64,000 nucleotides of DNA from Acinetobacter sp. SFB (GCF_001647545.1 NZ_LSZH01000011.1:525890-589889); one strand, 5' to 3'. Numbered from the stretch's first letter, positions 9,529 to 19,886 are shown. Notes: generated by a model not told the origin, from the letters alone. Numbers and translations are program-made.

Positions 9529-10155
9529 ATGAAAACTTCGCTGATGAAAGATCACTCCTAATATGCACAAAATATAATTGAAATCTATAAAAAACATGCC
9601 CGTGCATGGACAGAATTGCGTGGTCAATTGCTTTATGAGAAAGCATGGCTCGATCATTTTCTTTCACTTATTCCAGAACACTCAACAATCCTTGATTTAG
9701 GCTGTAGTTCAGCAAAACCTATTGCTGCCTATTTAATTGCACAAGGTCATTCCGTAGTGGGTGTGGATAGTTCTGAAGTCATGATTGAAATGGCACAACA
9801 AAATTTTCCTGAACAGAGCTGGATTCAGGCAGACATGCGTCAGATAAGTTTAAGACAAAAGTTTCAAGGCATTTTAGCGTGGGACAGTTTTTTTCATCTG
9901 ACTCCTGATGATCAACGAGCGATGTTTTCAATATTTCAGCAGCATAGCAAGCCCAATGCTGCATTGATGTTTAGCAGTGGGTCAAGTCATGGAGAAGCCA
10001 TTGGAGAGCTGTTTGGCGACGCTTTGTATCATGCCAGTTTGTCGCCAGATGAATATACGCAGTTATTGAATGATCATGATTTTAAAGTCGTGAAAATGGT
10101 TGCGGAAGATCCCGACTGTGCCGGGCATACAGTGTGGCTGCTAAAGAAAAATTGA
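9529..10155 (+). pseudogene. Class I SAM-dependent methyltransferase with an in-frame stop near the N-terminus
   Basis: The frame from TTG 9616 encodes 179 residues with a methyltransferase fold: motif I ILDLGCSSAKP, the acidic residue after beta-2 (VVGVDSSEVM), motif AWDSFFHL and a C-terminal beta hairpin. The reading frame continues upstream without shift through YAQNIIEIYKKHARAWTEL, a typical N-terminal helix of this family, but is interrupted by TAA at 9559. Beyond that stop the same frame has ATG codons at 9544 and 9529 (MKTSLMKDHS). The simplest reading is an original CAA-to-TAA change. The catalytic core is intact, so a shortened protein from an alternative start remains possible. Substrate unknown. 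Confidence 0.65.
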
Positions 10156-10293
10156 GTCCCATCTTTTTTATCAATATGGTCAAAGTCAAAGCTGAATTGA
10201 TCAATTAATGTTTCTAATTCTATATTCAAGGTGCTATAGATCAGCTTTGCACATACCTGATCTTACTGAAAAGAATGTTGCCTATAAAAAATT

Positions 10294-10533
10294 CTAAAAG
10301 CATTCATGCTGATCAATGAGAAAGTCTATTATATGTAGTGCTTGTTCTTTTTCAAAATAAAACTCTTCACCCCTATCCATAGCAATTAAACGCATAATTT
10401 CATCATGAGCACTGTCATAGAATTTAGAGAAATTATGATAAATATTCAGGCATAAGCTTGCTGTCTCAACAGGATCATAGTCCGTGTTTATCCGGGTCCT
10501 AATATTTTTAAGCTCTAATTTTAAATTAAGCAT
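10294..10533 (-). CDS. Small hypothetical protein, 79 residues
   Basis: Soluble, mixed-charge, mainly helical protein with no signal or membrane segment. It begins MLNLKLELKNIRTRINTDYD and ends in an acidic/aromatic helix with IIDFLIDQHECF. I do not recognise a family. It lies alone between the broken methyltransferase and pta, with no clear Shine-Dalgarno. Its amino-acid composition looks like a real protein, but it could be an orphan specific to the strain or genus. Confidence 0.5.
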   Translation of the reverse strand: MLNLKLELKNIRTRINTDYDPVETASLCLNIYHNFSKFYDSAHDEIMRLIAMDRGEEFYFEKEQALHIIDFLIDQHECF

Positions 10534-10588
10534 GAATACAATGAGTTGTTTTCAATCTTGATGAGTTTAAAATCAGCCTATACATCAT

Positions 10589-10620
10589 AAAAAAACCACC
10601 CGATTTTTCAATCAGATGGC
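10589..10620 (-). terminator. Rho-independent terminator after pta
   Basis: Read on the minus strand, CCATCTGATT pairs with AATCGGGTGG (two G-U pairs) across a short loop and is followed by a T run. It closes the ackA-pta unit. Confidence 0.75.
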
Positions 10621-10642
10621 TTGGAAAACTAAAATTTAAACG

Positions 10643-12784
10643 TTATTGAGCAGCTTGTTGCTCTGCTTGAATCGCTGTTAAGGCAATTGTGAACACAATA
10701 TCATCCACCAAAGCACCACGAGACAAGTCATTGACCGGTTTATTTAAACCTTGCAGCATTGGTCCCACACTTACTACATTTGCAGCACGCTGTACGGCTT
10801 TGTAGGTGGTGTTACCGGTATTTAAATCCGGGAAAATAAACACATTGGCACGGCCGGCAACTGGCGAACCTGGTGCTTTGGATTGGCCTACACTTTCAAC
10901 GGATGCTGCATCGTATTGAAGTGGACCATCAATCAGCAAATCAGGACGACGTTCTTTAGCAATGCGTGTTGCTTCAGCCACTTTCTCTACATCTGCACCT
11001 GTACCCGAAGTACCGGTTGAGTAAGAAATCATGGCAATACGCGGGTCAATGCCAAAGGCTTTGGCAGAATCGGCAGATTGAATTGCGATTTCAGCTAGTT
11101 CTGTGGCATCTGGATCTGGGTTAATTGCACAGTCACCGTAAACGTAGACTTCATCCGGTAACAACATAAAGAACACAGAGGATACCAATGAGTAATCAGG
11201 TGCGGTCTTAATCAGCTGGAAGGCAGGGCGAACTGTATTGGCAGTGGTATGTACTGCGCCCGATACCAAACCATCAACTTGATCGAGGGCAAGCATCATC
11301 GTACCGAGTACCACGGTATCTTGTAATTGCTCACGCGCTTGTAATTCGTTAATTTTACCTTTGCGCAATTCCACCATTTTCGACACATAGTTTTCACGAA
11401 TGAGGTCAGGATCGATAATTTCAAGATCGTGCGGCAATTCGATATTACGCGCTTTGGCAATTTCAATCACAACTTCAGGTTTTGCCAATAACACACAGCG
11501 TGCGATACCACGCGATTGACAAATGGCAGCCGCTTGAATAGTACGTGGTTCATCACCTTCCGGTAAAACAATCCGTTTTTTTGCTGTAATGGATTTTTGA
11601 ACCAACTCATGACGAAAAGCAGACGGCGATAAACGAGGCTTATAAGAACCATTTAGCAGTAGGGCAATCCAGTCTGCATTCAGGTGACTTGATACGAAAC
11701 GGCTGACTTGCTCTGCGCGTTCAGTATCATCAATTGGAATTTCATTGCTTAAATTTGAAAGTCTTTGTGCCGTTTCAAAGGTACTGAGCGGTGTATGCAG
11801 AATCGGTAAACCATTTTTGATAGCAGTCTGGCAGAAAGCTAAAACCGAAGCATTTGGCTCATGGTGTTCAGTTAACACCAAGCCGGCTAGAGGAATGCCG
11901 TTGCTGCTAGCGAGGCTACTTGCCAGTAAAACATCTATACGGTCAGAGGCACTAATAATCAGTTCACCGGCCACAAATTTATTCAGTTCATGTTCAATGT
12001 TTGAGGCAATTAAACTGCTGTGCAATACACGACGCTTTGATGCTTCACCCTGGTTAATCCATTCAGCTGAAATATGCGAAGCCAGATCCGAAATTCGCGG
12101 GACACTTAAGGTGTCGCTGAAGGGCACTAAGCCAATCACTGGAAGTTTTTCGGAACCCAGATGGGGATGAGTTTTTTGAATTGCTGTAACAAATTTTTGG
12201 GTCTCACCAATCAGGCGTAAACTGGGGTCAAATGTGACCGGCACCTGAGCAGAATCTTCATGCAAGCCTTTGGTGCGCATAAACAAGATGCCCGCCATAC
12301 GGGTAGAAGAGGCACCGCCAAAATAGCGTAACTGATTTTCGACTTTTTCCGCGCTCAATTCCGGCGTATTAATATCGGCATTGCTGACAATAATGACTTT
12401 GGCATCGAGTGCTTGCGCCAAAGTCGCATTCATTTCAGAAGCAAAAGCATCCCGACTGTTCGGTAGTAAGCCTTCAACAATAATCAAGTCGTGATTCTTG
12501 GCAATCTGACGATGCAGACGTACTGCTTCTTCGAGTAGCTCATCACTTTCATCTTGATTAATTTGCTGAATTAATTTGGCATAAGAAATCGGTTCAACTG
12601 TTTCACTATTTGATAAATGACGATACAGCGCTGTTGTACCATCTGGTTGTTGATTTTGTTCTTGTGAAAATGGTTTAAGAAAACCGGCTTTTACCCCTTG
12701 GCATTCCAAAGCATAGACTAAACCCAGGCTGGCTGAAGTTAACCCTACGCCTTCCCCGGTTGGAACTAATAAAATTGTTTTCAT
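10643..12784 (-). CDS. pta: Phosphate acetyltransferase, long form
   Basis: Interconverts acetyl-CoA plus phosphate and acetyl phosphate plus CoA. At 713 residues it is the long three-domain type: an N-terminal BioD-like P-loop domain (MKTILLVPTGEGVGLTS), a DRTGG-type regulatory domain around 215-335, and the C-terminal catalytic PTA/PTB domain from about 385. The catalytic domain includes VLPEGDEPRTIQAA, SYSTGTSGTGADVEKV and ADVFIFPDLNTGN-like residues near the end (ANVFIFPDLNTGN). It lies 56 bp downstream of ackA on the same strand, forming the classic acetate overflow and activation operon. Confidence 0.97.
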   Translation of the reverse strand: MKTILLVPTGEGVGLTSASLGLVYALECQGVKAGFLKPFSQEQNQQPDGTTALYRHLSNSETVEPISYAKLIQQINQDESDELLEEAVRLHRQIAKNHDLIIVEGLLPNSRDAFASEMNATLAQALDAKVIIVSNADINTPELSAEKVENQLRYFGGASSTRMAGILFMRTKGLHEDSAQVPVTFDPSLRLIGETQKFVTAIQKTHPHLGSEKLPVIGLVPFSDTLSVPRISDLASHISAEWINQGEASKRRVLHSSLIASNIEHELNKFVAGELIISASDRIDVLLASSLASSNGIPLAGLVLTEHHEPNASVLAFCQTAIKNGLPILHTPLSTFETAQRLSNLSNEIPIDDTERAEQVSRFVSSHLNADWIALLLNGSYKPRLSPSAFRHELVQKSITAKKRIVLPEGDEPRTIQAAAICQSRGIARCVLLAKPEVVIEIAKARNIELPHDLEIIDPDLIRENYVSKMVELRKGKINELQAREQLQDTVVLGTMMLALDQVDGLVSGAVHTTANTVRPAFQLIKTAPDYSLVSSVFFMLLPDEVYVYGDCAINPDPDATELAEIAIQSADSAKAFGIDPRIAMISYSTGTSGTGADVEKVAEATRIAKERRPDLLIDGPLQYDAASVESVGQSKAPGSPVAGRANVFIFPDLNTGNTTYKAVQRAANVVSVGPMLQGLNKPVNDLSRGALVDDIVFTIALTAIQAEQQAAQ

Positions 12785-12840
12785 AGCTTGATTCTAAATA
12801 AAAAGGATTCAGTGATGAGCATCATAAAATGTGCGATGGC

Positions 12841-14061
12841 TTAAGCCATCGCAACATCTGCTTCAAACTTTTTTGCAGCGGCTTGACTCACCTCATTCAC
12901 AACATTTTCAGTTTCTTGTGCAATGCGACCTTCTTCATCGGTAGGAACAACCCAGATTTGAGGACCGGTACCTGCGTCTATACGACCCTCTGTTCCGCGT
13001 TTCAAGTTGTCGTTTTGTTCTTTGCTTAAGTTGAAACCGAAGTGCGGGAGGTATGCCAATGTTTTTTCACGGATATAGGCAGAGTTTTCACCGATACCAC
13101 CGGTAAAGAACAGACCATCGATACGCGGCAAGCCACAGCTTAAGGCTGCAAGAGATTTAGCGAGGCGGTAGCAGAATACTTCAATGGCAATCGCGGCATC
13201 TTCATTGCCCTGTTCAGAGGCTTCAATTAAGGTGCGCATATCATTGGATAGATTATTCGATAAACCCAATAAACCACTTTGGCTATTTAGCATTTTGTCA
13301 ATTTTATAAATGTCCCAGCCTAGGTTGCTGGCCAAGAAACTATGGATACTTGGGTCAACATCACCACTACGGGTTCCCATCACGATACCTTCAAGCGGAG
13401 TGAGACCCATAGAGGTATCAACACTTTCACCATTCCAAATCGCACACGTCGAGCTGCCGTTACCGAGGTGAGCCGTTAACCAGCCGCCTTGTTTGAAGCT
13501 GCCTGCCAGTTCTGAACCGCGTTCCGATACATAGGCATGGCTTGTGCCGTGGAAACCGTAACGGCGGACATTATGCTCGGTATATAAGAATTTTGGCAAT
13601 GCATAACGGAAAGCATGTTCCGGCATGGTTTGGTGAAAAGCTGTATCAAATACGGCGACTTGCGGTAAGTCGGGGAAAAGACGTTTGGTTGCTTCAATAC
13701 CGACTAAATGTGCAGGGTTGTGGAGCGGGGCAAGTGGCGTTGCTTCACGAATTTTTTCAATAATATCATCAGTCAATAATTCAGCTTTGGTGAGCGTACC
13801 ACCATGCACAATACGATGACCGATTGCATCGGGTTTATAATTGGCTAGACGTTCTAAACCGACTTCTAACGCTTCTTTGTGATCAGCATTCGGAATACGA
13901 ATATCCACAGGTTCATTGCCTACAGTCACGCCCTTGATGCGCGCTTCAGGCGTACCCAAGTTTTCAGCCAACCCATAGATGCGGAATTCTTTATCTTCAA
14001 GCAAAAGTGCAAACTTAATTGATGAAGATCCGCAATTGATGACGAGTACTGATTTAGGCAT
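12841..14061 (-). CDS. ackA: Acetate kinase
   Basis: Transfers phosphate between ATP/acetate and ADP/acetyl phosphate. The 406-residue product belongs to the ASKHA fold: N-terminal phosphate loop [21 protein letters not shown], the catalytic-region [17 protein letters not shown], the [10 protein letters not shown] loop and FTGGIGENS near the C-terminus. The length is typical. It is the first gene of ackA-pta. The C-terminus ends in an Ala-rich stretch after the usual family end. Confidence 0.97.
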   Translation of the reverse strand: MPKSVLVINCGSSSIKFALLLEDKEFRIYGLAENLGTPEARIKGVTVGNEPVDIRIPNADHKEALEVGLERLANYKPDAIGHRIVHGGTLTKAELLTDDIIEKIREATPLAPLHNPAHLVGIEATKRLFPDLPQVAVFDTAFHQTMPEHAFRYALPKFLYTEHNVRRYGFHGTSHAYVSERGSELAGSFKQGGWLTAHLGNGSSTCAIWNGESVDTSMGLTPLEGIVMGTRSGDVDPSIHSFLASNLGWDIYKIDKMLNSQSGLLGLSNNLSNDMRTLIEASEQGNEDAAIAIEVFCYRLAKSLAALSCGLPRIDGLFFTGGIGENSAYIREKTLAYLPHFGFNLSKEQNDNLKRGTEGRIDAGTGPQIWVVPTDEEGRIAQETENVVNEVSQAAAKKFEADVAMA

Positions 14062-14372
14062 GACGTATTCCTTAACTGAAAATTATCGTACTTGAATTGT
14101 TGTATTACCCCTGATCGTTAACCTTTATTTTGCTAGGCATCATCCGATCTATTTAATAGTTGTACCATGTTGGTTTTTATAGCCACAAGCTAGACTTTAG
14201 CAGATTAGACTTAAGCACTATCGACCGCTAAGACAATAATAATTAAAATTTGTCAGTTGATAGATTTCATTTATTAATGAAATAGTACTTAATTATAAGA
14301 TATCTGTTTGGCTTTACTCTAATCTAGCATGCATGGTCAATTGTGAGCAGGGGATAAGCGTTGTTTTAATAT
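14062..14372. other. Intergenic region upstream of ackA
   Basis: 311 bp of AT-rich DNA between the divergent start of ackA and the 3' end of the next minus-strand gene. It must hold the ackA promoter, but no element is clear enough to call. No repeat or small ORF of note. Confidence 0.5.
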
Positions 14373-14777
14373 TTACTTTTGATACTTTATTTCTGACCAA
14401 CGTACAATCACATAGGCAATCAGCGCCACCATAAAAAATACCAGCATCATCCAGGCCAAGCCCTGTAGGGTTTCAATAATCGTTCGATAAATTTCCAGTA
14501 CCCAGCGTTCCTGTGTGAGCTCAATGACAATTTTTTTATCATTGTCGGTATAGGTCAGTGGGGTGATGTATTTTTCCATATCGTAAATACGAATGCCGGA
14601 CGATGTACCGACAACCATGCCGGCAAATTTGGTGTATTTTGCCCAGGCTTCATGAATGGGATCGTTAATGATTCGCGCCAGAATCTGATTAATAGAATGA
14701 GAGAAAATTTTCATTACCGCAAATGAAACCAGTAATGCCAATAAAAATGTACTGATCATTAAATAATAAAACATCAC
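14373..14777 (-). CDS. Hypothetical inner-membrane protein with two transmembrane helices
   Basis: 134-residue protein with one hydrophobic helix at residues 3-25 (FYYLMISTFLLALLVSFAV) and another at about 105-127 (LAWMMLVFFMVALIAYVIV). The polar middle of about 75 residues probably faces the periplasm or cytoplasm as one domain. I recognise no family. It has an AAGGGAAAA stretch before the ATG. It stands alone between the ackA promoter region and proA. Confidence 0.7.
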   Translation of the reverse strand: MMFYYLMISTFLLALLVSFAVMKIFSHSINQILARIINDPIHEAWAKYTKFAGMVVGTSSGIRIYDMEKYITPLTYTDNDKKIVIELTQERWVLEIYRTIIETLQGLAWMMLVFFMVALIAYVIVRWSEIKYQK

Positions 14778-14897
14778 ATTTTCCCTTTTATGATTATTTT
14801 TATCATCTTATAAAATTTAGCTTAAAAATAATGTAGTTGCTGTGTCCACCCTCATTATTGAAGCTGAACATAGCACTGATTTTATTAAGGGTTGTAC

Positions 14898-16163
14898 TTA
14901 TTGGCGAATTTGACCATCCCCAAACACCACCCATTTTTGTGAAGTCAGACCTTCAAGACCAACTGGACCACGGGCGTGAATCTTATCAGTGGAGATGCCA
15001 ATTTCTGCACCTAGGCCATATTCAAAGCCATCGGCAAAACGGGTAGAGGCATTGATCATCACCGAGCTTGAATCAACGCGAGCCAAGAACTGGCGAGCAA
15101 GACTATAGTTTTCAGTAATGATGGCATCGGTATGGTGTGAACCATATTTGTTGATATGATCAATCGCCTCATCAATACCGCTGACCACTTTGACCGCCAA
15201 AATTGGACCTAAATATTCGGTGTACCAATCTTCTTCGCTGGCAGGTTTTACAGTTGAACCTAGAATGCGCTGCGTTTCGCGGCAGCCACGCAGTTCAACC
15301 TGTTTTTCTGCATAGAGTTCAGCAATGCTTGGCAAGAAGTCTTCCGCGACTTTCTCATCGACCAACAGGGTTTCCATGGCATTACATACGCCATAACGAT
15401 GGGTCTTGGCATTCAGCGCGATCGGTAAGGCTTTTTGCAAATCGGCTTGTGCTTCAACAAAGACATGGCAATTGCCATCTAAATGCTTGATCACCGGAAT
15501 ACGTGCTTCATTGCTCACGCGTTCAATCAGCCCTTTGCCTCCACGTGGAACAATTACATCCACATATTCAGACATGGTAATCAGATGACCGACCGCGGCC
15601 CGATCAGCTGTATTGATCACTTGCACTGAAGTTTCAGGTAAACCTGAAGTTTTTAATCCATGTTGAATCGCTTCAGCAATGGCTTTATTTGATTGCAGTG
15701 CTTCAGAACCGCCACGTAAAATAATGGCATTGCCTGACTTGAGCGCAAGTGCTGCTGCTTCAAGGGTAACATTCGGACGCGATTCGTAAATCATGCCGAC
15801 AACACCTAAAGGTACACGCATTTTACCGAGTTGAATTCCGGAAGGGCGGAAGGCTAAATCGGTGATTTCCCCAATAGGGTCGACCAGACTCATGACATCT
15901 TTTAAGCCGTGCAGCATGCCTTTAAAGCGTGTGGGGGTGAGTTCTAAGCGATCAAGTAATGCACTGTCCAAATTGTTGTTACGACCTTGGGTCATATCCA
16001 GTTGGTTCGCAGCTAAAATCGCAGCTTCACTGTCTTGTAAAGCAGTGTAAATTGCAGATAAAGCATTGTTTTTTATTTGGGTAGAAGCGCTTGCTAACAC
16101 GCGAGAAGCTTGGCGTGCTTGTTGTCCTACCGTTTGCATATATTGTTCAATTGAATCTTGCAT
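14898..16163 (-). CDS. proA: Glutamate-5-semialdehyde dehydrogenase (gamma-glutamyl phosphate reductase)
   Basis: NADPH-dependent reduction of gamma-glutamyl phosphate, second step of proline synthesis. The 421-residue product has the ALDH-superfamily fold. The catalytic thiol is Cys260 in [13 protein letters not shown]; other family signatures are [30 protein letters not shown] and HIEYLG-type residues ([13 protein letters not shown]). proC, the next step in the pathway, is also in this window at 48283, but proB is not seen. The start codon choice gives the usual N-terminal helix [17 protein letters not shown]. Confidence 0.97.
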   Translation of the reverse strand: MQDSIEQYMQTVGQQARQASRVLASASTQIKNNALSAIYTALQDSEAAILAANQLDMTQGRNNNLDSALLDRLELTPTRFKGMLHGLKDVMSLVDPIGEITDLAFRPSGIQLGKMRVPLGVVGMIYESRPNVTLEAAALALKSGNAIILRGGSEALQSNKAIAEAIQHGLKTSGLPETSVQVINTADRAAVGHLITMSEYVDVIVPRGGKGLIERVSNEARIPVIKHLDGNCHVFVEAQADLQKALPIALNAKTHRYGVCNAMETLLVDEKVAEDFLPSIAELYAEKQVELRGCRETQRILGSTVKPASEEDWYTEYLGPILAVKVVSGIDEAIDHINKYGSHHTDAIITENYSLARQFLARVDSSSVMINASTRFADGFEYGLGAEIGISTDKIHARGPVGLEGLTSQKWVVFGDGQIRQ

Positions 16164-16458
16164 AGCGGTTGATCACTTAGAAATTACACTTCGATAGTAA
16201 CAGTCTAGAACAAGACAATGAAGCATCTATCTGGAAAAAAGCGCTGAAAATTTTAAAGCACTCAATATTTTGAAATCCTTTTGTTTGTAAATTTAGATGA
16301 GTGGTCATGGAATAAGTTGCGTGTCAAATGATCCTCTGTATAGAATAAAAAATAGTGACATTGATGTCTGATAATTAAAGCAAATGAATGGATGCAGTGC
16401 AGAAATTCAATATTTATTTTCTTGAAAAATAAAAATAAGGCAAGATGGAGGAAGGGAT

Positions 16459-17790
16459 ATGAATTCCATGATCCAAATGGACTCGGAAGTACAAGAATCA
16501 AACACGAGTTTTGGCTTTTTTGATCTTTACCATAGAAACAGTTTTAAACAACCTGCACGTACAACGTGGATCAAGGGCTGGAAAATTGAATATATGGCGA
16601 TTACTCAACCTGAAACGATTCACAACACTCCAATCGTCATTGTTGGCGGGGCATTTCAAAATTTTAACTCTTATAAATATTGTGTTGAACAATTGCTGAG
16701 TGCAGGTCCGATTATCCTCATTGATTTACCTTCTATGGGTGCCAATCAGCAAATTACCAATCGTGATACAGGGGTTTCCGCAGGAACTTTGGAATTGCCA
16801 GATTTGGCACGTATGCTCGGTGAATGGCTGGATATAGAAAATTTGTCCAAAGTTTCAGTCATGGGGATGTCTTTAGGTTCAGTAGTGGCTTCAGGCTTGG
16901 CTCATCAACGCCCTGAATTGATTGACCGGATGATTCTGATGGGCGTGATGCAAAAAACCCGTAAAAGCTGGCGTATGTTGCTGGAAGAATCTTTGCATTT
17001 AATGAAAGAACAGCGTATGGATGAGTTTGGTCAAGCGGTGATTTTGTATTTGGTCAATCATGCCAAAATGGATAAAACCCGCATGTCACCGACTGCAAAA
17101 CGTTTATTCTTTAAACAGATGGCTGAATTTACTGCAACCGAGCAAGATCGCTATGAAATTAACTGTAGTCGATTATTGCGTTTAACCGATGTCCCTATTC
17201 CGCAATGTAAAGTCCTGGTCGCATGTGGGCAATATGACAGTTTTACCTTGCCGCATGAAAATGCAAATTTTGCCTTGCAATGTCCCGACATGGAATTTGC
17301 AATGATTGCCAATGCAGATCATGTGCCGCAATTACAGCGCCGTAAGGAAACCATGAGTTTGTTTGCAACTTTTTTGCAGGGTCAATCGATTGATCAGGTG
17401 GAAGGGATTATTTCAATGACACGGGCGCAGTTGTTGACTTTGGAACGTCGCGGTGAAGAACGGATTGCGGTACAAAGCCCAATGACTGTATTGACTCATC
17501 GTCATTCAGCATTGCAACTGCCTACTCATATTATTGATCTAAACTTCTTTGGGGTTTTACTTGAGTTTGCTGAAGGCTTAACTAAAAAAGCTGAACAATA
17601 TCCGCGTGATTTGGCTTTGCATTTGGAAGATGATGAAGGTCAGTTTAAAATTGAATGTTTAATATTTTCAGTCGACTCAACACAAATCCGTGCCCTATTT
17701 AAACATGGCAGTTTCGAGGTGGCAGACCGTTTATTGCGTTATGTACAACGACAAAAAGAAGCGATGCTGGTACTGGAATCAGTCAGTTAA
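16459..17790 (+). CDS. Alpha/beta hydrolase fused to a PilZ-like domain
   Basis: 443 residues. The N-terminal two thirds is an alpha/beta hydrolase with nucleophile elbow GMSLG (Ser138), acid Asp260 (GQYDS) and His288 (NADHVP), a complete triad. From about residue 325 the protein continues into a PilZ-like barrel: an arginine motif ERRGEER (330-335) and, after a 25-residue gap, DLNFFG (360-365), which corresponds to the c-di-GMP motif (D/N)xSxxG with Ser replaced by Asn. This suggests a hydrolase controlled by c-di-GMP or by a related degenerate interaction. A strong GGAGG site sits 7 bp before the ATG. Substrate unknown. Confidence 0.8.
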   Translation: MNSMIQMDSEVQESNTSFGFFDLYHRNSFKQPARTTWIKGWKIEYMAITQPETIHNTPIVIVGGAFQNFNSYKYCVEQLLSAGPIILIDLPSMGANQQITNRDTGVSAGTLELPDLARMLGEWLDIENLSKVSVMGMSLGSVVASGLAHQRPELIDRMILMGVMQKTRKSWRMLLEESLHLMKEQRMDEFGQAVILYLVNHAKMDKTRMSPTAKRLFFKQMAEFTATEQDRYEINCSRLLRLTDVPIPQCKVLVACGQYDSFTLPHENANFALQCPDMEFAMIANADHVPQLQRRKETMSLFATFLQGQSIDQVEGIISMTRAQLLTLERRGEERIAVQSPMTVLTHRHSALQLPTHIIDLNFFGVLLEFAEGLTKKAEQYPRDLALHLEDDEGQFKIECLIFSVDSTQIRALFKHGSFEVADRLLRYVQRQKEAMLVLESVS

Positions 17791-17808
17791 GTGCTTCCTT
17801 GCCAAAAT

Positions 17809-17840
17809 GAAAACAGCGTTATTCAACGCTGTTTTTTTTT
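17809..17840. terminator. Bidirectional terminator between convergent genes
   Basis: AAAACAGCGTT pairs with AACGCTGTTTT around an ATTC loop, followed by a long T run on the plus strand. The 3' codons of the minus-strand methyltransferase (HASKKKQR) are part of the hairpin. Confidence 0.88.
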
Positions 17841-18680
17841 GCTCGCATGGATCATCCAAACCAAATCACCCAAGTGTTCATCGCTAGGTAATTGGTGGTT
17901 TTTCTGATTCTGAAAATACTGCTGAGGTTGAACAACTGTGGTCTGTTCAAAACCGGCTTGCTGGAAAAAATCTTGCGCTTGTTGAGGGTTGATGAAATGG
18001 AAACTAAATGCGCTACGCGACATCCATTTCAGTAACTTGCTGCTGGCCCAAATGAAATTGGCTAATTTATTTTTGACTGGTTCCGGGTAAACATCGGTCA
18101 GATAATGCAATTCTTTGAAGTCCTGACCATAATGGATAATTGCTTGCAGCAATTGCAATAGCATGTCTTTGTTAAAGTAGTTAATTAGTCCTTCACTAAT
18201 CACCACCAATGGGCGAGTTGGGTCAAATACCTGAAATGCCTGTGCAAAATCTGCCGTGAATAAATCAACTGATAAAACCTCAGGGCTATTCACATCAATT
18301 TGTTTCAAGGCTTGAGTTTTGACTTTTGCCATAGCGGGTAAATCGAGTTCACGATAATTAATGTTGGGATACTTTTGTCGAAAGTTCCAACCGCGTGGTG
18401 ATAAGCCACTGGCGATTTCAAGGACCTGTAAATCTGGATGTTGCTCAATTAATTGCGTGAGATGCTGATCAATCATACTGTGACGCTGTTTCAGCGTGGT
18501 ACGCATACTGCCACCGACAAATTTTTCAGCCCAACTTTCTAAAGGATGTACCAGTTTGGCGAGCATTTTGCCTTTAGAAGTTGCAAAAACGGGATGTGAA
18601 ATTCCCATGGTGTACCAAATATAGCCGGTATAATGCGCAGTAAATGAAATGTGGCGATGTTCTGAAAGCGGTTGTGTCAT
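17823..18680 (-). CDS. Class I SAM-dependent methyltransferase, leucine carboxyl methyltransferase-like
   Basis: 285-residue putative O-methyltransferase. The SAM-binding loop is VLEIASGLSPRGWNF (around residues 95-110), followed by the acidic YRELDLPAM and a later VISEGLINYF segment. This arrangement resembles the LCM family (PF04072), which includes polyketide O-methyltransferases and protein carboxyl methyltransferases. The substrate cannot be read from sequence. Its C-terminal lysines overlap the shared terminator hairpin. Standalone gene between the PilZ fusion and nagZ. Confidence 0.75.
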   Translation of the reverse strand: MTQPLSEHRHISFTAHYTGYIWYTMGISHPVFATSKGKMLAKLVHPLESWAEKFVGGSMRTTLKQRHSMIDQHLTQLIEQHPDLQVLEIASGLSPRGWNFRQKYPNINYRELDLPAMAKVKTQALKQIDVNSPEVLSVDLFTADFAQAFQVFDPTRPLVVISEGLINYFNKDMLLQLLQAIIHYGQDFKELHYLTDVYPEPVKNKLANFIWASSKLLKWMSRSAFSFHFINPQQAQDFFQQAGFEQTTVVQPQQYFQNQKNHQLPSDEHLGDLVWMIHASKKKQR

Positions 18681-18825
18681 GTCATCCTGACCTTTTATGT
18701 TTTTGTAGTTTTAAATAGAGAAGTCATTGTTTGATAGGTTTCTCATATGACTGATTCATATCCTTTAAGAATGAAGATCAGCACATATGTACAGCAAGTC
18801 TATAACTTTATTTTTGATTATCATA

Positions 18826-18857
18826 AAGAAAAAGGAACACCTTGTCGTGTTCCTTCT
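18826..18857 (-). terminator. Rho-independent terminator after nagZ
   Basis: On the minus strand GGAACAC pairs with GTGTTCC across GACAAG, followed by TTTTTC. It lies just past the nagZ stop. Confidence 0.85.
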
Positions 18858-18863
18858 GTCGTA

Positions 18864-19886
18864 TTAATTAAATGAATTTTTAAAGTTTTCGATCGTATCG
18901 CGAACTTTTTGCCATTCAGTACCCAATTCTAGTGTTTCGCCAACCGTAAGTTCAGGAATTTTTCCACGCATACGCTCTAAACGCTCCTGATTGGGTAAAG
19001 GTAAGTCACAAATTCCATCTAAAGCAGTACACGCTGCCGCGCGGTCGTTACAGACCAAGCCCATGTCGCAGCCGGCTTTGAGTGCAGCCTGAATGCGGGC
19101 ATCAGCACCACCGGCTACACAGGCAGCTTGCATGGTTAAGTCGTCTGAGAAAAGCACGCCATCAAAGTTCAACTCTTGACGTAATATGGTTTGAATCCAG
19201 TATGGCGAGAAACCGGCAGGGTTAGGGTCGACCTGATCGTAAATCACATGCGCTGGCATGAGCGCATCCAGTTGCGGCATGAGCTGAATAAAGGTCTGCA
19301 TATCCTTATTGTAGATTTCGTCATAAGAACGTGAATCTACTGGCGCTGCCACATGCGAATCCGCTTTGACTGAACCGTGACCTGGAAAGTGTTTACCGGT
19401 ATTGGCCATGCCCGCACGTTTCATGCCTTTTAAAAATGCACTTGCCAGCGGGACAATATCTTGAATATTTTTGGCAAAGCTACGATCACCTATTACATCG
19501 CTGACATCATTTAAGTCCAAGACTGGGGCAAAGCTAAAGTCGATACCCACAGCCAGAACTTCAGTTGCCATCAGCCAACCACATTGCTCAGCCAAATCAA
19601 CCGCCTGTTCAGGTTCAGTTAAATACAGTTCACCTAAAAGACCCATGGCAGGAAGCAGGGTAAAGCCCTGTTTTAAGCGTTGTACACGCCCGCCTTCCTG
19701 ATCCACCGCAATTAAAATGTCGGGTCTGATGCGACGCATATGATCGGTTAAAGCACGAACTTGTTGTGGTGATTTTATATTTCGCGAAAATAAAATCATG
19801 CCACCTACTTGCGGTGTTCGTAATAGTTCAATATCTTCTTGAGTAAGTTCTGTGCCAGCGATGTCTAGCATCAATGCGCCAATCAT
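18864..19886 (-). CDS. nagZ: Beta-N-acetylglucosaminidase, peptidoglycan recycling
   Basis: Cytoplasmic glycosyl hydrolase family 3 enzyme that removes GlcNAc from 1,6-anhydroMurNAc muropeptides. The 340-residue product has the family loop KHFPGHG at 165-171 and the nucleophile Asp248 in FSDDLTM. AVDQEGGRVQRL (60-71) is the substrate-binding strand. In bacteria with inducible AmpC its product influences beta-lactamase expression; that link is general knowledge and not shown here. It is divergent from prc. Confidence 0.96.
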   Translation of the reverse strand: MIGALMLDIAGTELTQEDIELLRTPQVGGMILFSRNIKSPQQVRALTDHMRRIRPDILIAVDQEGGRVQRLKQGFTLLPAMGLLGELYLTEPEQAVDLAEQCGWLMATEVLAVGIDFSFAPVLDLNDVSDVIGDRSFAKNIQDIVPLASAFLKGMKRAGMANTGKHFPGHGSVKADSHVAAPVDSRSYDEIYNKDMQTFIQLMPQLDALMPAHVIYDQVDPNPAGFSPYWIQTILRQELNFDGVLFSDDLTMQAACVAGGADARIQAALKAGCDMGLVCNDRAAACTALDGICDLPLPNQERLERMRGKIPELTVGETLELGTEWQKVRDTIENFKNSFN

